A stretch of 52,357 nt of DNA from Pseudomonadota bacterium (GCA_022572185.1 JACZWL010000019.1:1-52357); one strand, 5' to 3'. Counted from the first letter of the stretch, positions 1-8,847 are shown. Numbers and translations are program-made. Notes: generated by a model not told the origin, from the letters alone.

Positions 1-2
1 AA

Positions 3-137
3 GAGTGGCAGAAATTTATCCACGGTAAAAACAACCAACATGCCGTTCGTAACTCCATGGACGACGTTGCCGAGATACTAAGGCTTTGGGAAGCGGCGGG
101 CTGTCCAGACAGGGAAGAAGTAATTTATATCCAGTAA
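3..137 (+). CDS. C-terminal end of an unidentified protein (partial)
   Basis: An open frame enters from the left edge of the window and ends at a TAA at 135-137, giving the last 44 residues of a protein (starts EWQKFIHG, ends EEVIYIQ). The composition (amphipathic, charged, with a clear helix around RNSMDDVAEILRLWEAAG) looks like real coding sequence, not noise. I do not recognise the family from this fragment. It lies 100 bp upstream of the pterin dehydratase gene on the same strand, so the two, and the truncated ferredoxin start that follows, may once have formed one operon. The start codon lies outside the window. Confidence 0.5.
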   Translation, partial: EWQKFIHGKNNQHAVRNSMDDVAEILRLWEAAGCPDREEVIYIQ

Positions 138-237
138 ATTGGGCTTCCCTGACCCTGGGGAATCCGGCACGAGCTATTGCGGAGATCAAGAAAATGCTAC
201 TGCAAAGACACGATTAAGAAGGAGGAGGCAGATACCA

Positions 238-600
238 ATGAAGCTGGCAGATGAGAAGTGTGTCCCTTGCCTTGGCGGGACGCCTCCAATGCAACGACAT
301 CGCGCCGAGGCGTTATTGCAGGAATTGCAGGACGGATGGCAGTTGAACGAGCACGGTCATCTAGAGCGGACCTACAAGTTTAAGAATTTTCTCCAAGCCA
401 TGGCATTTGCAAACAAGGTGGCTGAGCGCGCCGAAGTAGAGGGCCATCATCCGAACCTTTATATTGCATGGGGCCGATGCCGGGTAGAAGTCTGGACTCA
501 TAAGATCCGTGGCCTGACCGAGAGCGATTTCTACTTCGCTGCTAAAGCGGATCGTGCCCAGGAGGAGAGTAGTGCCCAAGATAAAGGGGAGACAATATGA
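238..600 (+). CDS. phhB: 4a-hydroxytetrahydrobiopterin dehydratase (pterin-4a-carbinolamine dehydratase)
   Basis: This 120-residue protein matches the pterin-4a-carbinolamine dehydratase family in length and in its core: the EGHHPNLYI segment with the paired active-site histidines, then the strand VEVWTHKIRGLTESDFYFAAKAD with the typical THxxxGLTxxDFxxAAK ending. The enzyme dehydrates 4a-hydroxytetrahydropterin and so regenerates the cofactor of aromatic amino acid hydroxylases. I chose the ATG at 238 because AAGGAGG lies at 219-225, 12 bases upstream; an in-frame earlier start at 139 lacks such a site and adds a low-complexity Arg-rich stretch. No phenylalanine hydroxylase is visible nearby. 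The stop overlaps a following ATG (ATGA, 597-600), which implies translational coupling to a next gene that is now destroyed. Confidence 0.85.
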   Translation: MKLADEKCVPCLGGTPPMQRHRAEALLQELQDGWQLNEHGHLERTYKFKNFLQAMAFANKVAERAEVEGHHPNLYIAWGRCRVEVWTHKIRGLTESDFYFAAKADRAQEESSAQDKGETI

Positions 601-638
601 GCGAATTCGTCAAAGTCGCAAACACTGACGAGCTTTCG
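597..638 (+). pseudogene. N-terminal stub of a Rieske-type ferredoxin
   Basis: An ATG overlapping the stop of the dehydratase gene opens a frame reading MSEFVKVANTDELS. This is the usual start of small Rieske [2Fe-2S] ferredoxins (MSxFVKVAxxDELxxG). After these 14 codons the frame loses all likeness to the family, has no CxH motif, and stops at about 699. The break coincides with the start of transposase-like sequence in another frame. I read it as a ferredoxin gene interrupted by a mobile element whose remains are still present. The match is short, so the identification is tentative. Confidence 0.45.
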
Positions 639-639
639 C

Positions 640-708
640 ATGGTTGCCGAAGATTTAAACATGAGCAAAGGGACATTAAGGAATTGGATGAAAGCCGATG
701 AGAATAAT
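640..708 (+). pseudogene. IS3-family OrfA-like helix-turn-helix remnant
   Basis: A short stretch reads MVAEDLNMSKGTLRNWMKADE. It resembles the helix-turn-helix of IS3-family OrfA transposase subunits (xVAxDLGxSxGTLRNWxK). Neither the N-terminal OrfA part nor any OrfB catalytic domain follows; the frame runs directly into sequence antisense to the next transposase relic. It appears to be a small piece left by insertion and deletion. Confidence 0.45.
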
Positions 709-715
709 TCACCCG

Positions 716-908
716 CAAGGTCCGGCCAGCGGTCAAGGCGGCCGGCCAGCATGTTCGGTGCGGTCTTGAAGCCCAGACCGGAGATATCCAAGTCGTCAAC
801 GAAGACATCGATCACCCGAACTGCACTGTCTTCGGCAATGTAATCGTCCAGGCGTTCCGGGAATAACGTGGCCTGATGGCGATCCTCGCCTTCAATGAAA
901 CCGCTCAT
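716..908 (-). pseudogene. N-terminal remnant of an IS1182-type transposase
   Basis: Read on the minus strand from the ATG at 908, the frame gives MSGFIEGEDRHQATLFPERL, then DDYIAEDSAVRVIDVFVDDLDISGLGFK. This is the characteristic N-terminus of IS1182-group (IS5-like DDE) transposases. Likeness to the family fades after about 60 residues (around 716), and the catalytic part is absent. From there the frame continues as the antisense of the OrfA-like piece and the ferredoxin stub, so the open frame reaching to 531 is a chimera and not a functional gene. Confidence 0.65.
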
Positions 909-1208
909 CCACTTCTCCTTCGACCGATAAATGTGATTATATCTGCTGCAGAGTTTTTACACAGTCTGGGTCGCTTGCTGTCGGTCGAAAATCTCTCACC
1001 TGAGGGGCAGCGTCCGCGCGGGTAGCCGCCGGTCAGTTCCGATGAAATCGGATAATGTCTGACTGATCAAGTCGCGATGATCACACCTGGTTTACCTGAT
1101 CAGAACCAACGAACGCATGCCAACTCCAGGGAACGATCATGTGGTATCAGGAATGTCGCATTGCAGTCTCTGTCGTATCGTCTTCACAGGATCAGCCCCA
1201 TAAGCCCC
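909..1208. other. Gap with a possible insertion-sequence end
   Basis: No gene is supported here. The stretch GAGTTTTTACACAGTCTGGG at 951-970 lies about 45 bp upstream of the transposase relic and resembles the outer ends seen beside IS1182-like elements, so it may be the surviving terminus. The rest shows no coding signal that I can support. Confidence 0.3.
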
Positions 1209-1463
1209 TTAGACAGGAAACTCTCTCTGACCGGGGTGCCAGTGCGCGAGGCTGACATGTGCGGAGCCGACCCCCAATGACCGGACCCATTTCGCGGCAG
1301 CATCCAGCGTAACCCAGGTCTTGATCTTTCCCTTTTTTGTTTCCGCAGTAACGGGGCCATTCGGCGTGTTAGCCTCGATGTGAAAGCGGGCACCGTTGGC
1401 GATGATGCTGATTTTCTTGATGGCGCCTGCGGCAACCATCATTTTGAGCATTTTTTCATCCAT
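1209..1463 (-). CDS. ParC-like partition-associated small protein
   Basis: This 84-residue protein begins MDEKMLKMMVAAGAIKKISI and contains GPVTAETKKGKIKTWVTLDAAAKWVRSLG. It resembles small plasmid/ICE proteins annotated as ParC-family partition-associated proteins, which have the same length, the same V(K/R)xxxVIxxGxxFxIxxxTxxGPxTAET run and the same KTWxTLDAAAxWxRxLGxG block; I match this from memory. Its start overlaps the end of the ribbon-helix-helix gene by 8 bp, so the two are co-translated. In mobile elements such pairs accompany maintenance and transfer modules; no other transfer genes are visible here. The biochemical role is unknown. Confidence 0.55.
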   Translation of the reverse strand: MDEKMLKMMVAAGAIKKISIIANGARFHIEANTPNGPVTAETKKGKIKTWVTLDAAAKWVRSLGVGSAHVSLAHWHPGQREFPV

Positions 1464-1650
1464 CTTTTTTCTCGGGGAATAAGTCGCTCTGTTCAGGAAT
1501 AGTGATGCCAGCTTCGTCGCAATGTCGCCGGATTAGCATCTCAACCATGTTGGCGATGCTGCGGTGGTCTCTGTCGGCGGCCTCCCGGACCGCCTCCTTG
1601 ACGCCCGGGTCGATACGCAGATTTAGCGTGGCTATCTTGGTTTTGGGCAT
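1456..1650 (-). CDS. Ribbon-helix-helix (Arc/CopG-like) DNA-binding protein
   Basis: This 64-residue protein has the ribbon-helix-helix pattern: a basic N-terminal strand (KIATLNLRIDP), helix A (GVKEAVREAADRD), a turn, and helix B (SIANMVEMLIRRHCDEAG). Such proteins bind DNA as dimers and usually repress their own promoter. The C-terminus, TIPEQSDLFPEKKDG, is typical of the versions found next to ParC-like proteins on plasmids and integrative elements. A tandem 11-bp repeat just upstream (1666-1687) is a likely operator. It is probably an element-maintenance regulator or antitoxin-like factor, but no toxin is recognisable in its partner. Confidence 0.65.
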   Translation of the reverse strand: MPKTKIATLNLRIDPGVKEAVREAADRDHRSIANMVEMLIRRHCDEAGITIPEQSDLFPEKKDG

Positions 1651-1665
1651 GGTTTTGCGAAAACT

Positions 1666-1698
1666 GAATGTAACGCGAATGTAACGCAGATTGCGTTA
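1666..1698 (-). promoter_or_regulatory. Tandem-repeat operator upstream of the RHH/ParC-like pair
   Basis: GAATGTAACGC occurs twice back to back (1666-1676 and 1677-1687). It is followed by TGCGTTA at 1692-1698, the inverse complement of TAACGCA. The array lies 16-48 bp upstream of the ribbon-helix-helix start codon. RHH dimers bind short repeated sites with a period near 10-11 bp, so this is a plausible autoregulatory operator. It also lies about 140 bp upstream of the kelch gene on the other strand. Confidence 0.5.
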
Positions 1699-1840
1699 AG
1701 AGTCCATAGCGCTCGAGGCCACAGGAGCAGCCAGGGTCTCTTTGCTTGGCAAAATCATGGTCCTGTCCCGAGATCTGAGCTGCAGCGAGGGACTGCTGCG
1801 CAATGGAGTGCTGGTGACGATCATGCGGTATTGTCGGGCA

Positions 1841-2908
1841 ATGAAGCGCCTGCCCCTGTTCATATTGGTTTCCTTCCTCGGTGCCTGTGTCTCCGCCGAG
1901 GACGGTGTGCACCATATTCTCGCGGAGAAAATTGCTGCGTTACCGATGCCGCTGTCGAACAACGCGGTGACGACGGTTACCAGGGAGGACCGGCAATATG
2001 TGGTGAGCTTTGCCGGTCTTGGTCGGGGGCGCGGTCATGAGGATACCTTGTCGGTCACGCTGGTGCTGGATTCGGCAAGCGGTCGCTGGCGTGAGTCTGC
2101 GCCGCTGCCGGGCGGTGTAGGGAGGCTTGCATCTGTGGCGGCTTCGGTCGGTGGGCTTGCCTATGTGTTCGGTGGTTACACGGTGGCCGAGGATGGATCC
2201 GAGGTGTCGACGCCGTGGGTGCAAGCGTTTGATCCCGTAACGGAAGAGTTTTTTGATCTACAGCCAATGCCGGTGCCGGTGGACGATGCCGTTTCGGTCA
2301 CGTATCTGGATCGTTACATCTATCTCATCAGTGGCTGGCACGATCTGGGCAACATTAATCTGGTGCAGCGCTACGATAGTTCAACGGATACCTGGGTGCA
2401 GGCGACACCGATACCGGGGAGGGCATTGTTTGGTCACGCGGGTGGCATCGTTGGGAACAGGATTGTCTATTGCGATGGCGTAATAGTGCGGCCTCATGCT
2501 GATCGCCGGCGGGATTTTGTGGCGAGCGATGAGTGTTTCCTGGGCATCATCGACGAAGAAGACAGCCGCAGAATCGACTGGCGTCGTCTGGATCCGCATC
2601 CCGGTCTGCCGCGTTATCGGATGGCGGCCGCCGGTATTGATTCTTTGAACGCAGTGCTGTTCATCGGCGGCAGCGAGAATCCCTATAACTACGACGGCAT
2701 CGGTTATGACGGTGAGCCTTCCGAACCTGCTGCGGATGCACTGCTTTTTGATCTGTCGTCGCTTTCGTGGCGGAAGTTGCCGCTGTCTGCTCCGCCGACG
2801 ATGGATCATCGCGGCCTGGTGCCGTTTGGCGATCACTGGTTGACGGTGGGTGGCATGCTGGCGGGCCAGAAAGTTACCGATCAGGTGATGGCATACACGG
2901 TAGAGTAG
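1841..2908 (+). CDS. Kelch-repeat lipoprotein (beta-propeller)
   Basis: The 355-residue product starts MKRLPLFILVSFLGACVSAE, a lipoprotein signal peptide with lipobox LGAC and the lipidated Cys at 16. The rest holds kelch-type blades, for example LASVAASVGGLAYVFGGY, DDAVSVTYLDRYIYLISGW, GHAGGIVGNRIVYCDG and LNAVLFIGGS, each with the hydrophobic strand, diglycine and spaced aromatic pattern. The propeller therefore faces the periplasm or cell surface. Secreted kelch proteins include sialate epimerases (NanM) and galactose-oxidase-like folds, but I see no specific catalytic signature. ATG 1841 was preferred because it directly precedes the signal peptide, although 1823 is also possible; neither has a strong ribosome-binding site. 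It stands alone. Confidence 0.75.
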   Translation: MKRLPLFILVSFLGACVSAEDGVHHILAEKIAALPMPLSNNAVTTVTREDRQYVVSFAGLGRGRGHEDTLSVTLVLDSASGRWRESAPLPGGVGRLASVAASVGGLAYVFGGYTVAEDGSEVSTPWVQAFDPVTEEFFDLQPMPVPVDDAVSVTYLDRYIYLISGWHDLGNINLVQRYDSSTDTWVQATPIPGRALFGHAGGIVGNRIVYCDGVIVRPHADRRRDFVASDECFLGIIDEEDSRRIDWRRLDPHPGLPRYRMAAAGIDSLNAVLFIGGSENPYNYDGIGYDGEPSEPAADALLFDLSSLSWRKLPLSAPPTMDHRGLVPFGDHWLTVGGMLAGQKVTDQVMAYTVE

Positions 2909-3287
2909 GAAAGAGGGGGCTGATCAATTTTTCCGGCTTGTTGTTGACTGGTCCATGCACGCTCTGGCAGCTGAGGGCTAGGTTAATTCCTGATATATCT
3001 CATAGCTTTAGGAATACTAATTAGAAAGTAAACATGCAAACGTACAGACGATCGTTGCACTGCCATTGTAAAGAATGCGAACACCGGAACGGCTTTCGGC
3101 ATGGCTTTCGCGCGACCCAACACGCATCAGCGGTTGATGTGCGACGAACGGAACCTTTGACGGGGTAAAGCGTCTCTTAAGACAGCTGATTCGAGCAGAT
3201 AGTGAGTTGGCATGCTTGAGTTCGCACGACAGCCGCTGTGGACTGCAATGGGTGTCGTCATGCAGTTTGCTCAAGGAAACCAGGCAC
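2909..3287. other. Intergenic gap without recognised content
   Basis: This 379-bp stretch separates the kelch gene from iorA. I see no gene, RNA or strong promoter in it. The left part is AT-rich (around 2985-3035) and would be the natural place for a promoter of the iorAB operon. Confidence 0.4.
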
Positions 3288-3755
3288 ATGATTTCATTCC
3301 AGGTCAATAAGAAGCCGGCCTCGTTCGCGGGAGACAGGAACACGCCATTGCTGTGGGTATTGCGTGATCACCTTGAGCTGACGGGCACCAAGTTCGGTTG
3401 TGGTATCGGTCAATGCGGCGCCTGTACGGTACACATCGACGGCCACGCACAGCGCTCGTGCATCACCCCGGTATCAGCCATTGAAGGCCAGTCGATTACG
3501 ACCATCGAGGGGCTCGCCAGTGCTGATGGTGTGCTCCACCCGGTACAGAAGGCCTGGCTTGAAATAGACGTTCCCCAATGCGGCTATTGCCAGGCCGGGC
3601 AAATCATGGCCACGGCAGATTTTCTGAAAAAGCATCCCAGGCCCAGTGATCAGGACATCGACAAGAACATGACCAATATCTGCCGCTGCGGGACTTATGT
3701 GCGGATTCGTACTGCGATCCACCGGGCCGCAGAACTGGCTGAGTCGGGAGAATGA
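3288..3755 (+). CDS. iorA: Isoquinoline 1-oxidoreductase-type small subunit ([2Fe-2S] protein)
   Basis: This 155-residue protein is the two-cluster iron-sulfur subunit of a xanthine oxidase-family molybdenum hydroxylase. The plant-type cluster is bound by Cys38, Cys43, Cys46 and Cys58 ([16 protein letters not shown]), and the second cluster by Cys98, Cys101, Cys132 and Cys134 (QCGYCQAGQ and NICRCGTY). Electrons from substrate hydroxylation at the molybdenum site pass through these clusters. The start at 3288 follows AAGGAAAC and gives the family's usual length; an in-frame start at 3207 adds 27 residues unlike the family. Its stop overlaps the large-subunit start (ATGA, 3752-3755). It has no signal peptide, so it would be exported bound to its Tat-bearing partner. 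Confidence 0.85.
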   Translation: MISFQVNKKPASFAGDRNTPLLWVLRDHLELTGTKFGCGIGQCGACTVHIDGHAQRSCITPVSAIEGQSITTIEGLASADGVLHPVQKAWLEIDVPQCGYCQAGQIMATADFLKKHPRPSDQDIDKNMTNICRCGTYVRIRTAIHRAAELAESGE

Positions 3756-6037
3756 GCATGTCAGGTAACGAAGCAAGAATGGATCTGGAGCGTATTGACG
3801 TCAGTCGCAGGCGATTCGTCGTAACGGGCGCAAGCATCGCCGGTGGTTTCGTACTGGGCCTGCCTGCAATCGGGCTGTCGAATGATGTTGTCGGTGGCGA
3901 GGCGGACAGTGAACACCAGATCGGGTTTTTCATCGAGATAGCAGCCGATGGCAGCGTGATCATTGGCAGCAACCAGCCCGAGATCGGCCAGGGCGTGCGC
4001 ACCGCGTTGCCGATGCTGGTGGCCGAGGAACTGGATGTCGAGTGGTCGAAAGTCAGCGTCAGGCAAATGCCACTGGGGATCGTCAAGACAGCGGACGGCT
4101 ATGCCTGGAAATACGGTGGTCAGGGTGTCGGTGGCAGCACCGGATTAACCGGGAACTGGGACTTTATGCGCGAGGTCGGGGCAACGGCCCGCCAGCAACT
4201 GATCAGGGCAGCGGCCGCACGCTTGAATGTCCCGGTATCGAGTTGCAGTACCAGGCCGGGTTACGTGGTCTGCAGTTCCCCGGCTGCAGAGATTCCATAC
4301 GGTGACCTGGTGGCTGCGGCGGCACGACTGGACCTGCCCGCGGAAAGCCCGCCGCTGAAAGAAATGAAGCAGTACCGGATTGTCGGCAGGCGGCAAAAAA
4401 CGATAGACGCGATGGATATCATCACCGGCAAGGCGCGCTACGGTATCGATACCCGGGAAGCCGGCATGCGTTATGCGGTGATTGCCCGTTCCCCTTATCT
4501 CAATGGACGCGTCCGTTCATTTAATGATACCGAAGCACGTAAAGTCGATGGCGTACTCGATGTCTTCAAAATCGATGGCCCCGAACCCGGCGAGCCCTAC
4601 CTGATACTCGCCAATGGGGTGGCAATCGTCGCCACCTCGACCTGGGCGGCGATCAAGGGCCGCGAAGCGCTGCAGATCGACTGGGATCCGGGCCCGAATG
4701 CAAGCGACAACAGCGATGCTTTCTGGCAGCAGAATCACGAGATGTTGAAATCGACAGGCCAGGTGGTGGTCGACGATGGCGAGTTTGACAAGGCCATGGC
4801 AGAGGCTCACCAGGTCATCGAGCGACACTATCAGGTGCCGTTTGTGTCGCATCAGCCATTGGAACCGCAAAACTGTTACGCCCATGTGCAGGAGGACCGA
4901 TGTCATATCATCGCGCCGACGCAGATGCCGAGCGGTGCATCCAGAGCCGCGGCCGCGGTGACCGGTCTGCCGCGTGAAAATATCCAGGTCGACATGACTC
5001 GCGTGGGAGGCGGGTTCGGCCGCAGGCTGACCAATGACTATGTCGCCGAAGCCTGCATGATTTCGCAGAAGACCGGCTGGCCGATCAAGCTGCAATGGAC
5101 ACGCGAAGATGATGTCAAACATGACTTTTACCGGCCCGCCGGCTTGCACGAGATGCGCGCGGGAGTGGACGGTAAAGGCAAGGTCATCGCCTGGACTCAG
5201 CGACTGGTAAGCGCCAGCAAGTATTATCGGCGTCCCAATATGACGGAGGAACGTTTGTGGGAAGCCGAACTTTACCCGGACGATTTCCCGAGAAAAATCG
5301 TCGAAAACTTCAGGCTGGAATATTTCCATAACCCGATCGGGCTTCCCAGGGGTTCGTGGCGCGCCCCGGCGCACACCGCCAATGCATTTGTTATTCAAAG
5401 CTTTCTCGATGAAATCGCTGTCGAGACCGGCCAGGACCCGTTACAGCTCCATATCGATATGCTGGGAGAAGAGCGGGAAATGGAATACGGCAACCATGGC
5501 GGTCCCACATTCAATCCTGGAAGACTCGTGCGATTGATTAAATTTGTCGCCGCGCGCATCGACTACCAGAAACAACGGCCGGATGGGCGCGGTGTCGGTC
5601 TTGCTACCCACTTTACCTTCGGCGGATACGCTGCGCATGCTGTCGAAGTTACGGTCAGCCCGCAGGGACAACTGAAAATCGAACGCATCGTAGCGGCAAT
5701 CGATTGTGGTTTTGCCGTCAACCCGCAGGCGGTTGAAGCACAATTGCAAGGCGGCACCATCGATGGAATCAGTACGGCACTGGGCCTGGAAATCACGGTG
5801 AAAGACGGCCAGGTACAGCAAAGCAATTTCCACGATTATCCGCTATTGCGAATTGCCGCGGTGCCCAGCCTGTTCGAGACGCATATATTGCCGTATGACG
5901 ATACACCTACCGGAGTCGGTGAAATAGGTATTCCTTCTGCAGCCCCGGCGCTCGCTAACGCAATTTTTGCTGCTTCCGGTATACGGCTTCGGCGCCTGCC
6001 CATCGGAGACCAGTTGCAAAAAGCCATGGCAGGCTGA
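3752..6037 (+). CDS. iorB: Molybdopterin-dependent hydroxylase large subunit (IorB-like), Tat-exported
   Basis: The 761-residue product is a single-chain molybdopterin subunit of the isoquinoline 1-oxidoreductase / aldehyde dehydrogenase group. Near residues 20-45 is a twin-arginine signal ([20 protein letters not shown]), so the folded complex should reach the periplasm. Family landmarks include [20 protein letters not shown], the GGFGRR loop, [11 protein letters not shown]-like [12 protein letters not shown], and [20 protein letters not shown] with the catalytic-type Glu in GVGE near the C-terminus. The true substrate cannot be read from the sequence; relatives oxidise N-heteroaromatics or aldehydes. 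It is translationally coupled to iorA. No XdhC-like maturation factor or cytochrome c partner is adjacent. Confidence 0.85.
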   Translation: MSMSGNEARMDLERIDVSRRRFVVTGASIAGGFVLGLPAIGLSNDVVGGEADSEHQIGFFIEIAADGSVIIGSNQPEIGQGVRTALPMLVAEELDVEWSKVSVRQMPLGIVKTADGYAWKYGGQGVGGSTGLTGNWDFMREVGATARQQLIRAAAARLNVPVSSCSTRPGYVVCSSPAAEIPYGDLVAAAARLDLPAESPPLKEMKQYRIVGRRQKTIDAMDIITGKARYGIDTREAGMRYAVIARSPYLNGRVRSFNDTEARKVDGVLDVFKIDGPEPGEPYLILANGVAIVATSTWAAIKGREALQIDWDPGPNASDNSDAFWQQNHEMLKSTGQVVVDDGEFDKAMAEAHQVIERHYQVPFVSHQPLEPQNCYAHVQEDRCHIIAPTQMPSGASRAAAAVTGLPRENIQVDMTRVGGGFGRRLTNDYVAEACMISQKTGWPIKLQWTREDDVKHDFYRPAGLHEMRAGVDGKGKVIAWTQRLVSASKYYRRPNMTEERLWEAELYPDDFPRKIVENFRLEYFHNPIGLPRGSWRAPAHTANAFVIQSFLDEIAVETGQDPLQLHIDMLGEEREMEYGNHGGPTFNPGRLVRLIKFVAARIDYQKQRPDGRGVGLATHFTFGGYAAHAVEVTVSPQGQLKIERIVAAIDCGFAVNPQAVEAQLQGGTIDGISTALGLEITVKDGQVQQSNFHDYPLLRIAAVPSLFETHILPYDDTPTGVGEIGIPSAAPALANAIFAASGIRLRRLPIGDQLQKAMAG

Positions 6038-6121
6038 ATCAAGGACCGGCTGGCTGTCGGTAAGGGCTACGTACATATCCTCATTTCAAAGGCTGGTCCC
6101 GTGCCCTTATAAGAAGGATTA

Positions 6122-8641
6122 ATGGCCAACGCAGCGATCAAACTTTATGACAGCGTCGTCCTCGGACGGCCGTTGGTGACACTCCTTGTTATCGCCGTTG
6201 TTACTTTAGCCTGCGGCTGGTTCGCCAAGGACTTCGGGCTCGATGCGACGACTGATTCGCTGACGCTGGAGCGGGACGAAGACCTCACTTACTACCGCTC
6301 GATTCGGGCCCGCTACGAGTCCGATGATTTTCTCATCGTTACCTTCACACCGTCGGAAGATTTGTTCAGCGAACAGGTTCTTGCCGATCTCAAACAGCTG
6401 CGTGATGCTCTGGCGGCGGTGCCGGGGGTCGACTCCGTTGTCAGCATACTGGACGTACCGCTGATCCGGAGCCCGCCGGTCGATCTTCAGGATCTGGGCT
6501 CAGGCATGAGGAGGCTGGGAGAGAAGGAAACCGACCGCGGCATGGCTCGTGAGGAGCTGTTGACGAGCCCCCTCTATCAGAATGTGATAATCAGTACCGA
6601 TGCCAAAACGACGGCGATGCGGGTCGATTTCGTACAGGATGAGGAATACCTGCAGCTCTTTTACTGGCGTAACAGTCTTCGCGAGAAGCGTCTGGTCAGC
6701 GAGCTGACTGCCGATGAGGCAGCAGAACTCAAAGACGCAAGCGACCGTTTTCAGGCTTACAGTCAACGTGCTCTGGCCAGGGAGCAGGAGCAAATCGCGG
6801 CGATCAGGGCTGTGTTGGCCGAGCGCAGCCATCTGGGAAAGATGCATCTTGGTGGAGTACCGATGATCGTCTCCGATTCGATCGACTTCATTCGCCACGA
6901 TTTGCTGGTGTTCGGTCTCGCCGTTCTGGTCTTCCTCCTGGTTATTTTGACGGTAGCTTTTCGAAAGCCACGATGGGTCGTGTTGCCGCTCATCACCTGT
7001 CTTGCGACGTGCACCATCATGCTCGGGGTGCTCGGTTTCATGGACTGGCGGGTGACCGTCGTTTCATCGAACTTCGTCTCGCTGATGTTGATTCTCTGCC
7101 TGGCGCTGACGCTGCACATCATCGTACGTTATCGCGAGATACATGCGGCGCAACCTGATGCCGACTCGATGACTCTCGTAAGAACGACGGTGCGGAGGAT
7201 AGTCGTTCCCTGCTTTTACACGGCGTTGACGACAATGGTGGCGTTCGGCTCTCTGATTGTCAGCAACATTGAACCGGTCATCGATTTCGGCTGGATGATG
7301 GTGATGGGTGTCGCGATCGCGTTCATCCTGTCATTTACGTTGTTCCCGGCCGCACTCGTGATGCTCGAGCCGGGCGAACCCAGATCGCGACACGACCTTA
7401 CGGCGGCGATAACAGCGTTTTTTGCGAGGCTGATTACGCGACATAGCAAGGCGACGTTGCTGGCCTTTGCCATACTTGCGGTTATCTGTGTTTCGGGAGT
7501 TGCCAGGCTAACCGTTGAAAACCGTTTTATAGATTATTATCGCAAGACGACCGAAATCTATCAGGGCATGGAATTGATCGACAGGGAACTCGGTGGCACG
7601 ACGCCCCTGGAGATCATCATCGATGCACCGGTGGAGGCAACAACCGAGGACGACGACCTCGGCTTTGAAGACGAGTTTGAGGAGGAGTTCGAGGACTTTT
7701 ACTCGGATGACTCAGAAGGCGGGGCGGGAATTACGGCGACGAGCTACTGGTTCAACAGCCGGCGAATTCCGGATGTACGCGCGATACACGATTACCTGGA
7801 CAGCCTGCCCGAAACTGGAAAAGTCCTGTCTATTGGCACGACAGCGGAAATCCTGGAGCAACTCGATCCGGACATACTGCAGGACAACTGGGGTCTGTCC
7901 ATTATTTATCGGAAGTTGCCCGAAGATGTAAAAGACATCCTGTTTTCGCCATATCTTTCGGACGACGGTCAGCAACTGAGGTTCAGCATACGGGTGTTCG
8001 AGTCGGATCCGACGTTGCGACGGGCAGACTTGATCGATGAAATCCGGCGCTATCTGGTCGATGAAATGAATCTCGCGGACGACCAGGTACATCTGAGCGG
8101 CATACTCGTACTTTATAACAACATGCTGCAAAGTCTGTTTCGCTCGCAAATCCTGACACTGGGGGTAGTCTTTTTCGCGATAGCGCTGACCTTTCTTGTA
8201 TTGTTTCGCTCGATCAGGATCGCCGTCATTGCGATTATTCCAAATTTGCTCGCAGCGGGAATCGTACTAGGCGTGATGGGCTGGTCTGGTATTGCCCTCG
8301 ATATCATGACTATTACGATCGCGGCAATCACAATCGGCATCGGCGTGGACAACACGATCCATTATGTGCATCGTTTTAATACGGAATTCGAGTCGGATCA
8401 CGACTACTGGGCGGCGATCAAGCGCAGCCACGCGACAATTGGCCGTGCAATGTATTACACCAGCGTTACGATCATGCTCGGCTTTTCCATCCTCGCTTTG
8501 TCCCAATTTGTGCCGACCATTTATTTCGGCCTTCTTACAGGGCTCGCGATGTTGGTTGCGCTGCTCGCGAATCTGGCATTGCTGCCTGTGCTTATTGCGA
8601 CATTCCACGCAGAGGGGCATCTGACCGCTGCTGATCGATAA
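6122..8641 (+). CDS. MMPL/RND-superfamily exporter
   Basis: The 839-residue protein has the duplicated RND layout: TM1 near residues 18-35, a periplasmic loop, a block of five TMs at about 255-415, then TM7 (about 440-460), a second loop and a final block at about 670-830. SDDFLIVTF and the TDSLTLERDED start of the first loop are typical of predicted RND exporters related to HpnN and MMPL. The second half repeats with ITIGIGVDNTIHYVHRF, which holds the intramembrane Asp used in proton coupling. Such proteins move lipids or hydrophobic molecules. The second loop carries a highly acidic insert (DDDLGFEDEFEEEFEDF). The start at 6122 has AAGAAGGA 5-12 bp upstream. No membrane-fusion or outer-membrane partner is adjacent. 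Confidence 0.8.
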   Translation: MANAAIKLYDSVVLGRPLVTLLVIAVVTLACGWFAKDFGLDATTDSLTLERDEDLTYYRSIRARYESDDFLIVTFTPSEDLFSEQVLADLKQLRDALAAVPGVDSVVSILDVPLIRSPPVDLQDLGSGMRRLGEKETDRGMAREELLTSPLYQNVIISTDAKTTAMRVDFVQDEEYLQLFYWRNSLREKRLVSELTADEAAELKDASDRFQAYSQRALAREQEQIAAIRAVLAERSHLGKMHLGGVPMIVSDSIDFIRHDLLVFGLAVLVFLLVILTVAFRKPRWVVLPLITCLATCTIMLGVLGFMDWRVTVVSSNFVSLMLILCLALTLHIIVRYREIHAAQPDADSMTLVRTTVRRIVVPCFYTALTTMVAFGSLIVSNIEPVIDFGWMMVMGVAIAFILSFTLFPAALVMLEPGEPRSRHDLTAAITAFFARLITRHSKATLLAFAILAVICVSGVARLTVENRFIDYYRKTTEIYQGMELIDRELGGTTPLEIIIDAPVEATTEDDDLGFEDEFEEEFEDFYSDDSEGGAGITATSYWFNSRRIPDVRAIHDYLDSLPETGKVLSIGTTAEILEQLDPDILQDNWGLSIIYRKLPEDVKDILFSPYLSDDGQQLRFSIRVFESDPTLRRADLIDEIRRYLVDEMNLADDQVHLSGILVLYNNMLQSLFRSQILTLGVVFFAIALTFLVLFRSIRIAVIAIIPNLLAAGIVLGVMGWSGIALDIMTITIAAITIGIGVDNTIHYVHRFNTEFESDHDYWAAIKRSHATIGRAMYYTSVTIMLGFSILALSQFVPTIYFGLLTGLAMLVALLANLALLPVLIATFHAEGHLTAADR

Positions 8642-8847
8642 GCATACTGCGTTGCTCGGGCCCGACCCAGAACGCGGTCCCTATTCTTGGTATTTTCGCT
8701 TCTACGGTACGTACCGCCAGATGCACTCCTCGAAGCCTGGCGTCATAAGGAACTGGAATTCCTCTGTACCAAAAGCGCATTCGAAAACGATCTTGCTGCG
8801 CGCATTGGTGATTGGGAAGTTACCGCAGAAACGCCAGCCGATACGCC

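Noticed and set aside
531-908. A 125-codon minus-strand open frame beginning like a transposase
   Set aside because: Only the first 60 or so codons resemble IS1182 transposases; the rest is antisense to the OrfA-like piece and ferredoxin stub, so it is a chance fusion and not one gene.
2381-2836. A 151-codon open frame antisense to the kelch gene
   Set aside because: The translation is rich in Arg, His and Gln and has no family likeness; it is a shadow of the kelch gene.
4517-5398. A 293-codon open frame antisense to iorB
   Set aside because: It lies wholly inside the strong iorB gene, resembles no family and is a product of GC-biased codon use.
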